Shown: in pieces, positions 1 through 7,958 of the stretch | Layout: each line of letters opens with the position of its first letter | Position numbering within the stretch: position 1 is the stretch's first letter | Translations under genes and position numbers: made by a program | Notes under the pieces: model-generated | Database searches by the model: none | The model's input: the letters and a program-made list of their open reading frames with translations, nothing else | Told to the model about the DNA's origin: nothing | Origin: Pseudomonadota bacterium | Lineage (GTDB): Bacteria; Chloroflexota; UBA5177; JAJPKF01 | Assembly: GCA_021323865.1 (NCBI GenBank) | Contig: JAJPKF010000018.1 | Span: 62,001-126,000 of the forward strand | DNA: 64,000 nt | Direction: 5' to 3'

Positions 1-846
1 CCGGTTTGCCAGCCGCCACCGGCGCTCCTGCCCTTCACGCCTCACGCCGGCCTCGATTGCGTCCATGAAGAGACTGAGAATCCGAGGCACGAGCACCATG
101 GTGGTGACCCGGTATTGGGCCATGTCCCTGAGGATGGCTGCCGGTTGCAGAGCCGTGGCGTAGGCGATGCTGGTGCCGCCGCGAAGCGCAAGGAGCAGTC
201 CGCAGGTCTGCTCCAGGAGGTGACTCAGCGGCAGGATGGAAAGCGGCTTGTATCTCGGCCCCGCTGGGAAGACGTCATTGATCGCTTCCACGTTGGAGCG
301 GATGTTGCCGTGGCTCAGCATGACGCCCTTCGGTGACCCCGTGGTCCCGGAGGTGAATACGATCTCGGCCAGGTCGCCGGCGTCTACGGGTGGCAGGTCT
401 TGCATCGGTGCCGGGAGACGGCTGAAGATCTCCTCCATGGAAATGATGGGGACGTCGAAGGTCCAAGCCTCCATGGCTGGAGCGGATGCGATCGCGATCG
501 CCGGCTCCGACTGCTCGACCACCCTGGTCACGAAGTCGGCGCTGCTTCGCGTGTCCAATGGAACAACGATGGATCCGTTCGTGAGGATGCCGAAGAAGCA
601 GATCACCCAGAGTGGGCTGTTGGGCGCCCACAACACCACTCGATCGCCCTGACCAACGCCCCGTGAGTGCAGCCAGGCGGCGACACCGTGAGCCTGATCT
701 CGGACCTCCGAGTAGGTCCACACGTCCGTCCTGATGGCTGGCCGGTGCATCAATGCCGGTCGAGGGCCGTAACGGCCGGCCACCCAATCGAGGAATTCGA
801 CCAGACTCTGGTTCGACATCGCGGGCCGATCCGGCTTGGTCACCAT
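1..846 (-). CDS. AMP-dependent acyl-CoA synthetase/ligase, partial (3' end outside window)
   Basis: The reading frame is open from the ATG at 846 to the window edge (282 codons, no stop), so only the N-terminal half is present. Residues 164-177 read FTSGTTGSPKGVML, the phosphate-binding loop of the ANL superfamily (acyl/aryl-CoA synthetases, FadD-like), and the preceding residues fit its N-terminal domain. The family adenylates a carboxylic acid with ATP and transfers it to CoA in the cytoplasm. The substrate cannot be read from this half. An ATG at 819 is an alternative start. The gene diverges from the DinB-like gene at 1053. Confidence 0.9.
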   Translation of the reverse strand, partial: MVTKPDRPAMSNQSLVEFLDWVAGRYGPRPALMHRPAIRTDVWTYSEVRDQAHGVAAWLHSRGVGQGDRVVLWAPNSPLWVICFFGILTNGSIVVPLDTRSSADFVTRVVEQSEPAIAIASAPAMEAWTFDVPIISMEEIFSRLPAPMQDLPPVDAGDLAEIVFTSGTTGSPKGVMLSHGNIRSNVEAINDVFPAGPRYKPLSILPLSHLLEQTCGLLLALRGGTSIAYATALQPAAILRDMAQYRVTTMVLVPRILSLFMDAIEAGVRREGQERRWRLANR

Positions 847-983
847 GATCGAGGCTCTCTTTGCCGACAGGCCTAGCCGACTGTTCGGACATGTCCAGTA
901 TGCGTGAACCAGCCCCTTGACGGTCGACCAGTTTCCTGGGCGAGGGAAGCCAGCAAGGTGACTTTGGCTCGCGTGCGAAGAGG

Positions 984-995
984 CCGAACGTTCGG
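984..995. promoter_or_regulatory. 12-bp perfect palindrome CCGAACGTTCGG, candidate operator
   Basis: CCGAACGTTCGG is self-complementary and lies in the 206-bp region between the divergent acyl-CoA synthetase and DinB-like genes. Its place fits an operator serving one or both promoters. The cognate regulator is unknown. Confidence 0.35.
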
Positions 996-1036
996 ATCGC
1001 GGTCCATTAGTCGATCGGCTGTCCGAAAGATATGGC

Positions 1037-1042
1037 TATACT
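1037..1042 (+). promoter_or_regulatory. -10 element TATACT; probably leaderless transcript
   Basis: TATACT ends 10 nt before the GTG start at 1053. A start site about 7 nt downstream would leave almost no 5' leader. No convincing -35 hexamer is visible. Confidence 0.4.
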
Positions 1043-1052
1043 CTGAGCAGCA

Positions 1053-1562
1053 GTGAATGCTCCTGCGCTTCTTGCCGATGCCTTTGGCCGTATTCGCGGG
1101 CTCGTCCACGCCGGCGTGGATAACCTGACAGAGGAGCAGCTGGCGCACCGGGTGACGGATTCCGCCAACTCCATCGGCTGGCTCACCTGGCACCTGACCC
1201 GCATCCAGGACGACCATGTCGCGAACGTGGCGGGAAGCGAACAGGTATGGAGGTCGGGCGGATGGCAGGCGCGCTTCGGCCTGCCCTTCGAGGCCGATGC
1301 GACCGGGTTCGGTCACACCCCGAGCGACGTTGCTCAGGTCCGCAACGTTTCCGCGGAGCTGCTGGCCGGATACTACGACGCCGTCCATCAGGGGTCGCTG
1401 GACTTTCTCAACGGGCTGACAGAGAGCGATCTTGATCGGATCGTCGACACGCGTTGGGATCCGCCGGTGACCCTGGGAGGCCGGCTCGTCAGCGTGCTCA
1501 GCGATAACCTGCAGCACGGTGGGCAGCTGGGATACCTGAGGGGGCTGCTAGAGAGCCAGTAG
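1053..1562 (+). CDS. DinB/DUF664 family protein (putative metal-dependent thiol transferase fold)
   Basis: A 169-residue protein with the four-helix DinB/DUF664 pattern. The helix containing WLTWHLTRIQDDH (about residues 44-56) and the C-terminal DNLQHGGQLGYLRG supply the histidines that bind a divalent metal in this family. Relatives include mycothiol- and bacillithiol-dependent transferases, but many members have no assigned reaction. The start is GTG with no Shine-Dalgarno, consistent with the leaderless arrangement suggested by the -10 box just upstream. A second, only distantly similar DinB protein lies convergently at 1619-2203. The family call is firm; the substrate is unknown. Confidence 0.85.
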   Translation: MNAPALLADAFGRIRGLVHAGVDNLTEEQLAHRVTDSANSIGWLTWHLTRIQDDHVANVAGSEQVWRSGGWQARFGLPFEADATGFGHTPSDVAQVRNVSAELLAGYYDAVHQGSLDFLNGLTESDLDRIVDTRWDPPVTLGGRLVSVLSDNLQHGGQLGYLRGLLESQ

Positions 1563-1618
1563 CAGGCCAGAAATGTCTCTGGCACCCGAGGTAGGCCGCG
1601 AACGGCCGGGAGCGGCTC

Positions 1619-2203
1619 CTATGCCGAGGCGTTCCTGGCAGCCTGCTCCAGCCGTTCTCGGTACCTCTCCCACCACGCTTCATCCTCGTGGGGCAGGTTG
1701 TCATTGTCCGGCCGGAACCCGACGGATCCGTCGACGAGCTCTCGCACGATATCCGCCTGGCCCGCATGTCGGTGGGTTTCTGCGATCATGTGGACCAGGA
1801 TCTGCTGCAGCGTCACATCGGCACGTTCGGCCGGCCACCAGGGCACGCGACCCGGCGCATCGAGCGGTAGCGACTGAATCGTCTCATCCGAGTGTTTCCA
1901 GACTCGACGGTACAGACCGACGATGTCCTCGCGAGACTCGTCCTGTGTCGCCCACATGTCGGCGTTGATCTCGGCACCCTCGTCCATCCACGGCATCGGC
2001 TCTGCCCACGGCCGCCCGAAGGTAGGACCGAAGTATCCCAGCTCCACGGTCGCCACGTGTTTCATCATGCCCAGAAGATTCGTACCGGTGCGGGTCATGG
2101 GACGCCGGGCATCGTACTCCGAGAGGCCGTCGAGCTTCCATACCAGTGCGTCCCGGCCCTGTTGGAGATAGCGGTGAAGCTGCTCCTTTTGGTCGTTGGC
2201 CAT
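1619..2203 (-). CDS. DinB family protein
   Basis: A 194-residue DinB-fold protein. LLGMMKHVATVELGYFG (about residues 43-59) and LVHMIAETHRHAGQADIVREL (about 136-156) give the metal-binding His triad: one His in the N-terminal helix plus an HxxxH. It converges on the other DinB gene, leaving 56 bp between the two stops. The family contains damage-inducible proteins and thiol-dependent transferases; nothing here identifies the substrate. Confidence 0.85.
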   Translation of the reverse strand: MANDQKEQLHRYLQQGRDALVWKLDGLSEYDARRPMTRTGTNLLGMMKHVATVELGYFGPTFGRPWAEPMPWMDEGAEINADMWATQDESREDIVGLYRRVWKHSDETIQSLPLDAPGRVPWWPAERADVTLQQILVHMIAETHRHAGQADIVRELVDGSVGFRPDNDNLPHEDEAWWERYRERLEQAARNASA

Positions 2204-2373
2204 GTCCCTACCCTTCTCTGGAATTTCGTGGTCGGACCGTACGGGATGAGCGTCAGCTGGGCGTGATGGTCTGGGAGGCGCCTCGCAAGCCCTCGCTCTC
2301 AGTCGCCCTGTTCACGCTCGGACTTTCTATGGGAGTTCAGCGCTGCAGGCTAAGCGACCGGGCGCCCCGTACA

Positions 2374-2733
2374 TCAGCCTGCCATGGCCGTGCGGATCAG
2401 CTCTCGCAGATCGTCGTCGGAGACGCGCTCGGCCTCCGCTGGGCGCAGCCGTATGGTGCCCTTGCTCGTCTTGAGCTGCGGATGCCGCTCCAGAAATCCG
2501 GCGGCAGCATCCTGGCCCCACCCGTACATAGAGACGCCGTGTTTCCAGGTTCCGACGTGCAGGCGTCGGGCCCCCATCCGGTACGTGGGCATCCCGTAGG
2601 AAAGCGAGATCTCGGCATCGGGGAAGGTGGATAGGACCAGCCCGTGGATCCGGTCAAAGAGCGGCCGGTTCTCAGTGTCGATACCATCGATGTAGGCTCG
2701 AACGCCGGCGTCCATATGCATCATCCTAACCAT
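2374..2733 (-). CDS. DUF1801 (YdhG-like) family protein
   Basis: A small cytoplasmic protein of 119 residues from the ATG at 2733 (ATG at 2724 is also possible). The stretch AEISLSYGMPTYRMGARRLH and the following WKHGVSMYG match the DUF1801/YdhG fold, small alpha-beta proteins of unknown biochemical role. An upstream extension to 2820 is poorly family-like, so it was left out. The gene diverges from the VOC gene at 2858. Confidence 0.75.
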   Translation of the reverse strand: MVRMMHMDAGVRAYIDGIDTENRPLFDRIHGLVLSTFPDAEISLSYGMPTYRMGARRLHVGTWKHGVSMYGWGQDAAAGFLERHPQLKTSKGTIRLRPAEAERVSDDDLRELIRTAMAG

Positions 2734-2857
2734 GACTCGGCGCCGCAATGCACCCATCGGCGTCAATCGTGGATGTCGTTGAGGGCACCGACAGCAGCCG
2801 GGTGCGGCAGACGCCTTCACCGAAATGACGCGTGGAGAGCCAAGGGGAGGAGCGAGG

Positions 2858-3265
2858 ATGGCCGGAATCCGAACTACCGGAGTCAGTGAGCTGGTGTTGG
2901 AGGTGCGGGACCTGTCGGTGTCGGAGCGGTTCTATGCCGGCGTGCTTGGCTTTCGGGTCGTAGAGCGGTGGGAACAGCGCCAGGCGGTGTGGGTTATGGC
3001 CGGGAAGCAGACGCGGATCGGTCTGTGGACTCCCCAGGTCGGCATCGCCGGCGGCCGGGGAGGAGAGCACGTCCACTTCGCGATGCGGATCGAGGACGAG
3101 GACTATCCGGACACCGTGAAACGGCTGAAGTCGGAGGGCCTATCCGTTCACGAGGAGGACTTCGGCGGTCGAGGACGCGCTGCCTACGTCAGTGACCCGG
3201 ACGGTCATGTGGTGGAGTTTTGGACCTGGGACGTCGGACATCATCTGGACACCCTCGCGGGCTGA
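2858..3265 (+). CDS. VOC superfamily (glyoxalase/bleomycin-resistance fold) protein
   Basis: A 135-residue single-domain VOC protein. It shows the paired beta-alpha-beta-beta-beta modules: ELVLEVRDLSVSERFYAGVLGF at the N-terminus and YVSDPDGHVVEFW at the C-terminus. HVHFAMRI and the final VEFW contribute metal-ligand positions typical of the fold. The ATG at 2858 is preceded by GAGGAGCGAGG, a good ribosome site, and is preferred over an in-frame ATG at 2825. The family includes dioxygenases, isomerases and resistance proteins; the specific reaction is not evident. Confidence 0.85.
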   Translation: MAGIRTTGVSELVLEVRDLSVSERFYAGVLGFRVVERWEQRQAVWVMAGKQTRIGLWTPQVGIAGGRGGEHVHFAMRIEDEDYPDTVKRLKSEGLSVHEEDFGGRGRAAYVSDPDGHVVEFWTWDVGHHLDTLAG

Positions 3266-3350
3266 ATCTGGCCAGTGGTCCAGGCTCAATGCCATGGGTG
3301 TCGAATGAATCGGCCGTCGTCTTGGACGGAGACCGGGATCGCCGCGGGTA

Positions 3351-3379
3351 TTTACCGGCTTTTTACCGGATATTTACCC
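3351..3379 (+). promoter_or_regulatory. Three tandem heptamers TTTACCG/TTTACCG/TTTACCC at 11-bp spacing (SARP-like box)
   Basis: Heptamers begin at 3351, 3362 and 3373, exactly 11 bp apart, with 4-bp spacers. A degenerate fourth, TTCATGC, sits in phase at 3384. Heptameric direct repeats with one-turn spacing are the known binding mode of SARP/BTAD transcription activators. The array ends 58 nt before the start of the secreted propeller gene, and the same heptamer and spacing recur upstream of the second propeller at 39416. Confidence 0.6.
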
Positions 3380-3437
3380 GCCGTTCATGCGTCCCCTTGG
3401 AGAATCGAAGTGAGACCCGCTCCTTCGGGAGGCGGAT

Positions 3438-4964
3438 ATGAGGTTGAGGATGAGAAACATGAGAACCATCTCCCGGCCGATCGCGGTTGTCGCGGCGCTT
3501 CTGGTCTGCCTGTCGATGGCCATGGTGGCTCAGGCATCCGGCGCTCGGGCGGAAAAGCCGCCCATCTTCGGAGCGGCCGTTACGCTGACCGACGGGCATG
3601 GTCATCCTGGCGTCGGCGGTGAGCCGTCCATCGCCATCGACACCACCAGTAAGGCAGGCGTCAACGACGAATATATCGTAAGCCCCAACCAGCACGCCCT
3701 GTGGCGCTCGTACGATGGCGGTAAGACCTGGTCCGGGCCGGTGGTGTTTGATGCCAGCGGCACCGCTCCGGGTGGAGACACCGACGTGGCAGTCAGCCAG
3801 CAGGGCCATGTGATCGTGGACGATCTTGACGTCACCCATGCCTGGATTCAAGTATCGACCGACCACGGCAAGAGCTTCAACTCCGGCACGGCGACTGCAT
3901 TCGAAGACGACCGTCCCTGGCTGGCGACGGAAGGCCTAAACACCGTCTACGTCGGCTATCACGACTTCGTCGCTGAAATACCGATCATCTGCGCCTCCAC
4001 GGACGGCGGCCAGACCTTCCCCTTCTGCTCGCAAACGTTCAGTGATCCGAATGCGGCGACTCAGTGCGCCGAGAACACGGTCCCGGCGCGTCCTGTCATC
4101 GTCGACCCCAAGGATGGGACCGTGAACTTCATGTACTCCTGTTCCACGACGGCAGAAAACGTGAACCAGCCACCGTACGGACCGCTGCACGACTACTATC
4201 TGGCCAAGGCGACGCCCACGCTGCCGAGCGGGCTGCAGTACCAAACGTATCCCGTCTTCCTGGCGGACACGTCGGGTGGCAAAGCGCCCGACTACGCCAA
4301 TATCTTCGGGACCCTGGCAGTCGACAGCGCAGGGAACTACTACGCGCTGTTGGACGGAACGGCCGATCACAACAACATCGGCAAGAACCCGTACCACGTG
4401 TATCTGCTGACTTCGACGAATCATGGCAAGACCTGGAGCAAACCGAAGCAGGTGGACCACGATAAGAACGGCGCCGGCACCCACGTGCTGGCCGACCTCG
4501 CGGTAACCCGCAAGGGTAATGTGGACGTGGTTTGGTACGGCAGCAAGTCGACGGGCGATCCCAACGGCGAGTGCGGGACCGTCGTCAGTCAGAGCCCCTG
4601 CCCCAAGGACCCATTTGCCGTGACGAAGTCCGGGACCGGGCCGGCCTGGAAGGTTTACATGGCCCAGACGGACGAGGCGCTCTCGGCGCATCCTCAGTGG
4701 ACCCAGACAGTGGTGAATCCGAAGGTCACGCACTACGGAGAGATCTGCACCAACGGCATCGTGTGCGGCTCCTCCGACCGATCGCTGCTGGACTTCATCA
4801 GCGTCGCCGTCGACTGCCACGGCCGGGCCCACGTCACCTACGCTTCCAATCCGCTGGAGGCCAAGGGTCAGGCCGCTTACCTACAGGTCAGCAATCAGCG
4901 CGGGGGCGATCCCCTTTCTCCCCCTCGGAGCTGCGCAGCGCTTTCCTCCAACGGCGGCACCTAA
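3438..4964 (+). CDS. Secreted sialidase-like beta-propeller protein with Asp-box (BNR) repeats
   Basis: A 508-residue protein with an N-terminal signal peptide: basic MRLRMRNMR, hydrophobic core about residues 14-33, probable cleavage near AQASGARA. It carries Asp-boxes at 91-98 (SYDGGKTW), 140-147 (STDHGKSF), 187-194 (STDGGQTF) and 326-333 (STNHGKTW), the hallmark turn of sialidase-type six-bladed propellers. No sialidase arginine triad was identified, so a binding or non-sialidase glycan role is as likely. A C-terminal signature, GEICTNG...CGSSDRSLLDF (about 434-453), recurs in the protein at 39530. The ATG at 3438 follows GGGAGGCGGAT. Downstream is a strong intrinsic terminator, so it is a single-gene unit. 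Confidence 0.8.
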   Translation: MRLRMRNMRTISRPIAVVAALLVCLSMAMVAQASGARAEKPPIFGAAVTLTDGHGHPGVGGEPSIAIDTTSKAGVNDEYIVSPNQHALWRSYDGGKTWSGPVVFDASGTAPGGDTDVAVSQQGHVIVDDLDVTHAWIQVSTDHGKSFNSGTATAFEDDRPWLATEGLNTVYVGYHDFVAEIPIICASTDGGQTFPFCSQTFSDPNAATQCAENTVPARPVIVDPKDGTVNFMYSCSTTAENVNQPPYGPLHDYYLAKATPTLPSGLQYQTYPVFLADTSGGKAPDYANIFGTLAVDSAGNYYALLDGTADHNNIGKNPYHVYLLTSTNHGKTWSKPKQVDHDKNGAGTHVLADLAVTRKGNVDVVWYGSKSTGDPNGECGTVVSQSPCPKDPFAVTKSGTGPAWKVYMAQTDEALSAHPQWTQTVVNPKVTHYGEICTNGIVCGSSDRSLLDFISVAVDCHGRAHVTYASNPLEAKGQAAYLQVSNQRGGDPLSPPRSCAALSSNGGT

Positions 4965-4980
4965 TCGTCTATGGCATCTC

Positions 4981-5013
4981 GGGGCCCGTCCAGTGTCTGG
5001 ATGGGCCCCTTTT
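4981..5013 (+). terminator. Rho-independent terminator after the propeller gene
   Basis: GGGGCCC-TCCAG pairs with CTGGA-GGGCCCC around a TGT loop (4981-5009), followed by TTTT. It starts 16 nt after the stop of the propeller gene. Confidence 0.85.
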
Positions 5014-5248
5014 CATTGGTGAGGTGAGTCGAGCATCCACACCCGGCCGCGGAGTCATGTAGTCGCTCGGGCTTTCTGACGTGAGGTGGCCGGCCGGTTG
5101 TCGGCTCGCGGACTGCTCGGTCCTCGCTGTCTCAGCCGTTTGACTGAGGGGCTCAGGGTTGGTATTCGGCCCTTTCAAGCTTCCACCCGGATGTGCTCGG
5201 AACCGCATCCTCGAGTTCCAACCCGAGTGTGACGCGCTTCACAGAAAC

Positions 5249-5262
5249 GGACCAAGCGGTCC
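5249..5262. promoter_or_regulatory. TetR-type operator copy 1 (GGACCAAGCGGTCC)
   Basis: GGACC-AAGC-GGTCC is an inverted repeat with 5-bp arms; with the flanking C and G it becomes CGGACC...GGTCCG. It lies 67 bp before the exporter start and just upstream of a -10-like TATGAT (5265-5270), where bound repressor would block transcription. Confidence 0.7.
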
Positions 5263-5287
5263 GGTTATGATGAGAGTAACTGGAAGT

Positions 5288-5301
5288 GGACCAAGCGGTC
5301 C
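5288..5301. promoter_or_regulatory. TetR-type operator copy 2 (GGACCAAGCGGTCC)
   Basis: An exact second copy of the 14-bp palindrome, 39 bp downstream of the first and between the probable -10 box and the ribosome site. Two identical operators ahead of an exporter-TetR pair imply autoregulation by the TetR gene at 6862. Confidence 0.7.
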
Positions 5302-5329
5302 GCTTATCTCATTTGGAGGAGCGCATCTC

Positions 5330-6862
5330 ATGGCGGCATTGCTCGAACGGCCCATCGAAGCTGTGGCGCGGGGCTCAAAATCGGAAACCAACCGCTGGCT
5401 GGTGCTGGTGATTGTGTGCCTCGCGCAGTTTATGGTCATTCTCGACGCGACCATCGTTAACGTGGCCCTTCCTTCGATACAGCATGGTCTCCGCTTCAGC
5501 CAGGAGAACCTGCAGTGGGTCATCAACGGCTATACGCTGCTGTTCGGCGGGTTTCTGCTGCTGGGCGGCCGAGCCGGGGATCTCATTGGGCGCAAGCGGG
5601 TATTCATCGCCGGCTTGATCGTCTTCTCCCTGGCTTCGCTGCTGAACGGATTGAGTCAGAGCGGCGAAATGTTGATTGCGGGACGAGCCCTCCAGGGCCT
5701 TGGGGCCGCACTGGTCTCGCCCGCCGCGCTCTCCGTCCTCACCACCACCTTCTCAGAAGGCCGAGATCGGGCTCGCGCGATGGGCGTGTGGAGCTCGATT
5801 GCGGCGGGCGGTGGTGCCGTGGGACTACTGGCGGGTGGCGTCCTGACCACCACGCTCTCGTGGCAGTGGATCTTTTTCGTGAACGTTCCCATCGGCGCCA
5901 TCGCCCTGGTGGCGGCTCTCCGGTTCGTTCCGGAGTCGACTGGAAGTCTCGCTCATCGCACCTTCGACCTGGCGGGCGCCATCTCCGTCACAGGTGGCCT
6001 GGTGTTGCTGGTTTTCACCATCGTGAAGGCCCAGTCCTTTGGCTGGACCTCGGGCAAGACGCTGGGGCTCTTCGCGGCCTCGGCCGTGCTGCTACTCGTG
6101 TTCGTGGTCGTGGAGTCCAAAAGCCGCAACCCCTTGGTCCGGCTGCGAATCTTCGCCCTGCGCTCCCTCTCGGCCGGCAACACCATCCTGCTCTTGGTGG
6201 CCTCCGGTCTCTTCTCTATGTTTTTCTTCGCCTCGCTCTACGTCCAGGAAATCCTTGGATATAGCGCGCTGAAAGCCGGACTTGCGTTCCTGCCCGTGGC
6301 GTTCGGCATCGGTATCGGCGCCGGCATCGCGCAGCAGCTGGTACGCAAGATCGGTGTTCGGCCCGTGATGACGACAGGCCTCATCATGGCGACGGCAGGC
6401 ATGCTGCTCATGACCCGGCTGCCCGTCCACGGGACGTATCCCCAGCTCTTGGTCGGCCTCCTGCTCATTGCCATCGGCATGGGGTTCACCTTCGTGCCCA
6501 TCACCCTGCTTGCGACCACCGGCGTTGCCAACGACGACGCCGGACTGGCCTCGGGTCTCTTCAACACCGCCCAACAGGTCGGAGGCTCGCTGGGGTTGGC
6601 CATCCTTTCCACGCTGGCGGCCAATCGGACCGGATCGGTGCTGCATGGCGCGACCAGCCACACCAGGTTCGCACTGTTTACCGCCCAGCTTGACGGCTTC
6701 CATCTTGCCTTCCTGGCCGGTGCCATTCTCATGGCGGCAGGCATCGTGATTGAGGCTGCCATCCTGCGGAAGCGAGATGTCGAGCGCATTGAGGTGGACG
6801 GGCCGGAGGGCGAATCACAGGCGATATCACCACCGGATGCGACGGTGGCGAGTATCGCCTAG
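5330..6862 (+). CDS. DHA2-family (EmrB/QacA-like) MFS drug exporter
   Basis: A 510-residue inner-membrane protein with 14 predicted helices, the DHA2 length. The first helix holds LDATIVNVALPSI (motif D1), loop 2-3 holds GRAGDLIGRKRVF (motif A), and helix 5 holds the Gly-rich antiporter motif C region LLAGG. Members expel hydrophobic or cationic drugs by proton antiport. The ATG at 5330 is preceded by TTGGAGGAGCG; in-frame codons further upstream cross both operators and are not coding. The stop overlaps the GTG of the TetR gene by one base, so the two are probably co-transcribed and translationally coupled. Substrate unknown. Confidence 0.92.
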   Translation: MAALLERPIEAVARGSKSETNRWLVLVIVCLAQFMVILDATIVNVALPSIQHGLRFSQENLQWVINGYTLLFGGFLLLGGRAGDLIGRKRVFIAGLIVFSLASLLNGLSQSGEMLIAGRALQGLGAALVSPAALSVLTTTFSEGRDRARAMGVWSSIAAGGGAVGLLAGGVLTTTLSWQWIFFVNVPIGAIALVAALRFVPESTGSLAHRTFDLAGAISVTGGLVLLVFTIVKAQSFGWTSGKTLGLFAASAVLLLVFVVVESKSRNPLVRLRIFALRSLSAGNTILLLVASGLFSMFFFASLYVQEILGYSALKAGLAFLPVAFGIGIGAGIAQQLVRKIGVRPVMTTGLIMATAGMLLMTRLPVHGTYPQLLVGLLLIAIGMGFTFVPITLLATTGVANDDAGLASGLFNTAQQVGGSLGLAILSTLAANRTGSVLHGATSHTRFALFTAQLDGFHLAFLAGAILMAAGIVIEAAILRKRDVERIEVDGPEGESQAISPPDATVASIA

Positions 6863-7671
6863 TGGCTGACGGAAACCTGGGCGCCTCCATCGGCGGCTCT
6901 GGCAAACGGCCGGCAACCACGGCCGCCGATGGTCGGAGCCCCTCGGAGATCCTTGAGCCACATGGGCTGCCTCCGCACCTGCGCTGCGATGCCGAGCGCA
7001 ATCGCCGGCGGCTGCTGGAGGTCGCGGCCGCCGCCTTCGCCGAGCAGGGATTCGAGGTCTCCATCGAAGAGATCGCCAGGCGCGCCGGACTGGGAAAGGG
7101 CACGGTGTTCCGCCGCTTTCCGACCAAAGATTGCCTCGTGTCGGCGATCGTATGCGAGCGCATCGCCGCGATGCTGCAGACCGGTCAGGAGCTCCTCGAG
7201 TCGGCCGATCCCACGCAGGCATTCCGATCCTTCATGCACGGAGCCGTGAGCATCATGTCCGCCGACCGGGGCCTGCTGGAGGCGAGCTGTGGCCTGGCGG
7301 CCCAGGATGCCGATGTGCGGGCGGCCAAGCAGCGGGTCCTGGATCTCGTCCGTCCACTCCTCTCGCGGGCGCAAGCCGCGGGAGGCATTCGGAACGATAT
7401 CGAGCCGGTCGACGTCATGCTGCTGTCGGTGGCCCTGGGCTACGTGACCGGTCCTCTTCGGACGCTTGACGACGCCGTTTGGGAGCGGTATTTCGACCTC
7501 GTGTTCGACGGCCTTCGGGCGGAGAATCGCCGGCCACCCTCCCGACCGGCGCCGGCAGAGGAGGCGGTGCGGGATGCCATGGCAGAGTGGGGAGGCCGCC
7601 GGCGCGGCTCGCTCATCGAGGATGGCGGGCAGACCAAGAGGAGGCACAGCCGAGCGGCATCGCCCTCCTGA
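6862..7671 (+). CDS. TetR family transcriptional regulator
   Basis: A 269-residue protein. The N-terminal HTH spans about residues 46-95: RRRLLEVAAAAFAEQGFE, then IEEIARRAGLGKGTVFRRFPTK, the classic TetR helix 2-3 pattern. The rest is the all-helical ligand-binding domain. A 40-residue N-terminal arm and a basic, low-complexity tail of about 40 residues are unusual extensions. The GTG start overlaps the exporter stop. The paired GGACCAAGCGGTCC operators upstream of the exporter make it the likely autoregulating local repressor. Confidence 0.9.
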   Translation: MADGNLGASIGGSGKRPATTAADGRSPSEILEPHGLPPHLRCDAERNRRRLLEVAAAAFAEQGFEVSIEEIARRAGLGKGTVFRRFPTKDCLVSAIVCERIAAMLQTGQELLESADPTQAFRSFMHGAVSIMSADRGLLEASCGLAAQDADVRAAKQRVLDLVRPLLSRAQAAGGIRNDIEPVDVMLLSVALGYVTGPLRTLDDAVWERYFDLVFDGLRAENRRPPSRPAPAEEAVRDAMAEWGGRRRGSLIEDGGQTKRRHSRAASPS

Positions 7672-7958
7672 AGTCGTTCGACCGCGTCCGACATGACTGA
7701 GAAGGCTACAAGCCGACGGATCTCGTTAGAGTCTGCTGAGCGAGGCTGATGGTCTCGCCGATGTCAAAACCAATCGTCGGCTAGCCACCGGCTGCAAGTG
7801 GCGGTCTTGGTGCGTGTGGGCATAAACGACACGTGCGGAGGAGCCGCCTGCTTTCTGCCCAACCCCTAGCTAGGAAACCGGGCGCCGCTTTTGACGTATG
7901 AGCCGCCCGTTCGGCACCACACAGCTAGCCTGTGGGTCCCCTGATAGCCTGGAATCGC
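7672..7958. other. Intergenic region without recognised gene
   Basis: This stretch between the TetR gene and the next MFS gene contains no family-like frame and no strong terminator. TTGACG at 7891-7896 could be a -35, but no matching -10 was found. Confidence 0.5.

Noticed and set aside
984-995. Palindrome CCGAACGTTCGG as a LexA/SOS box upstream of a DinB-named gene
   Set aside because: SOS boxes of the GAAC-N4-GTTC type need a 4-bp spacer; here the arms abut. DinB in this family is a fold name, not proof of damage induction.
4064-5062. Plus-strand frames overlapping the first propeller in other phases
   Set aside because: Arg/Pro/Gln-rich out-of-frame translations of the propeller gene.
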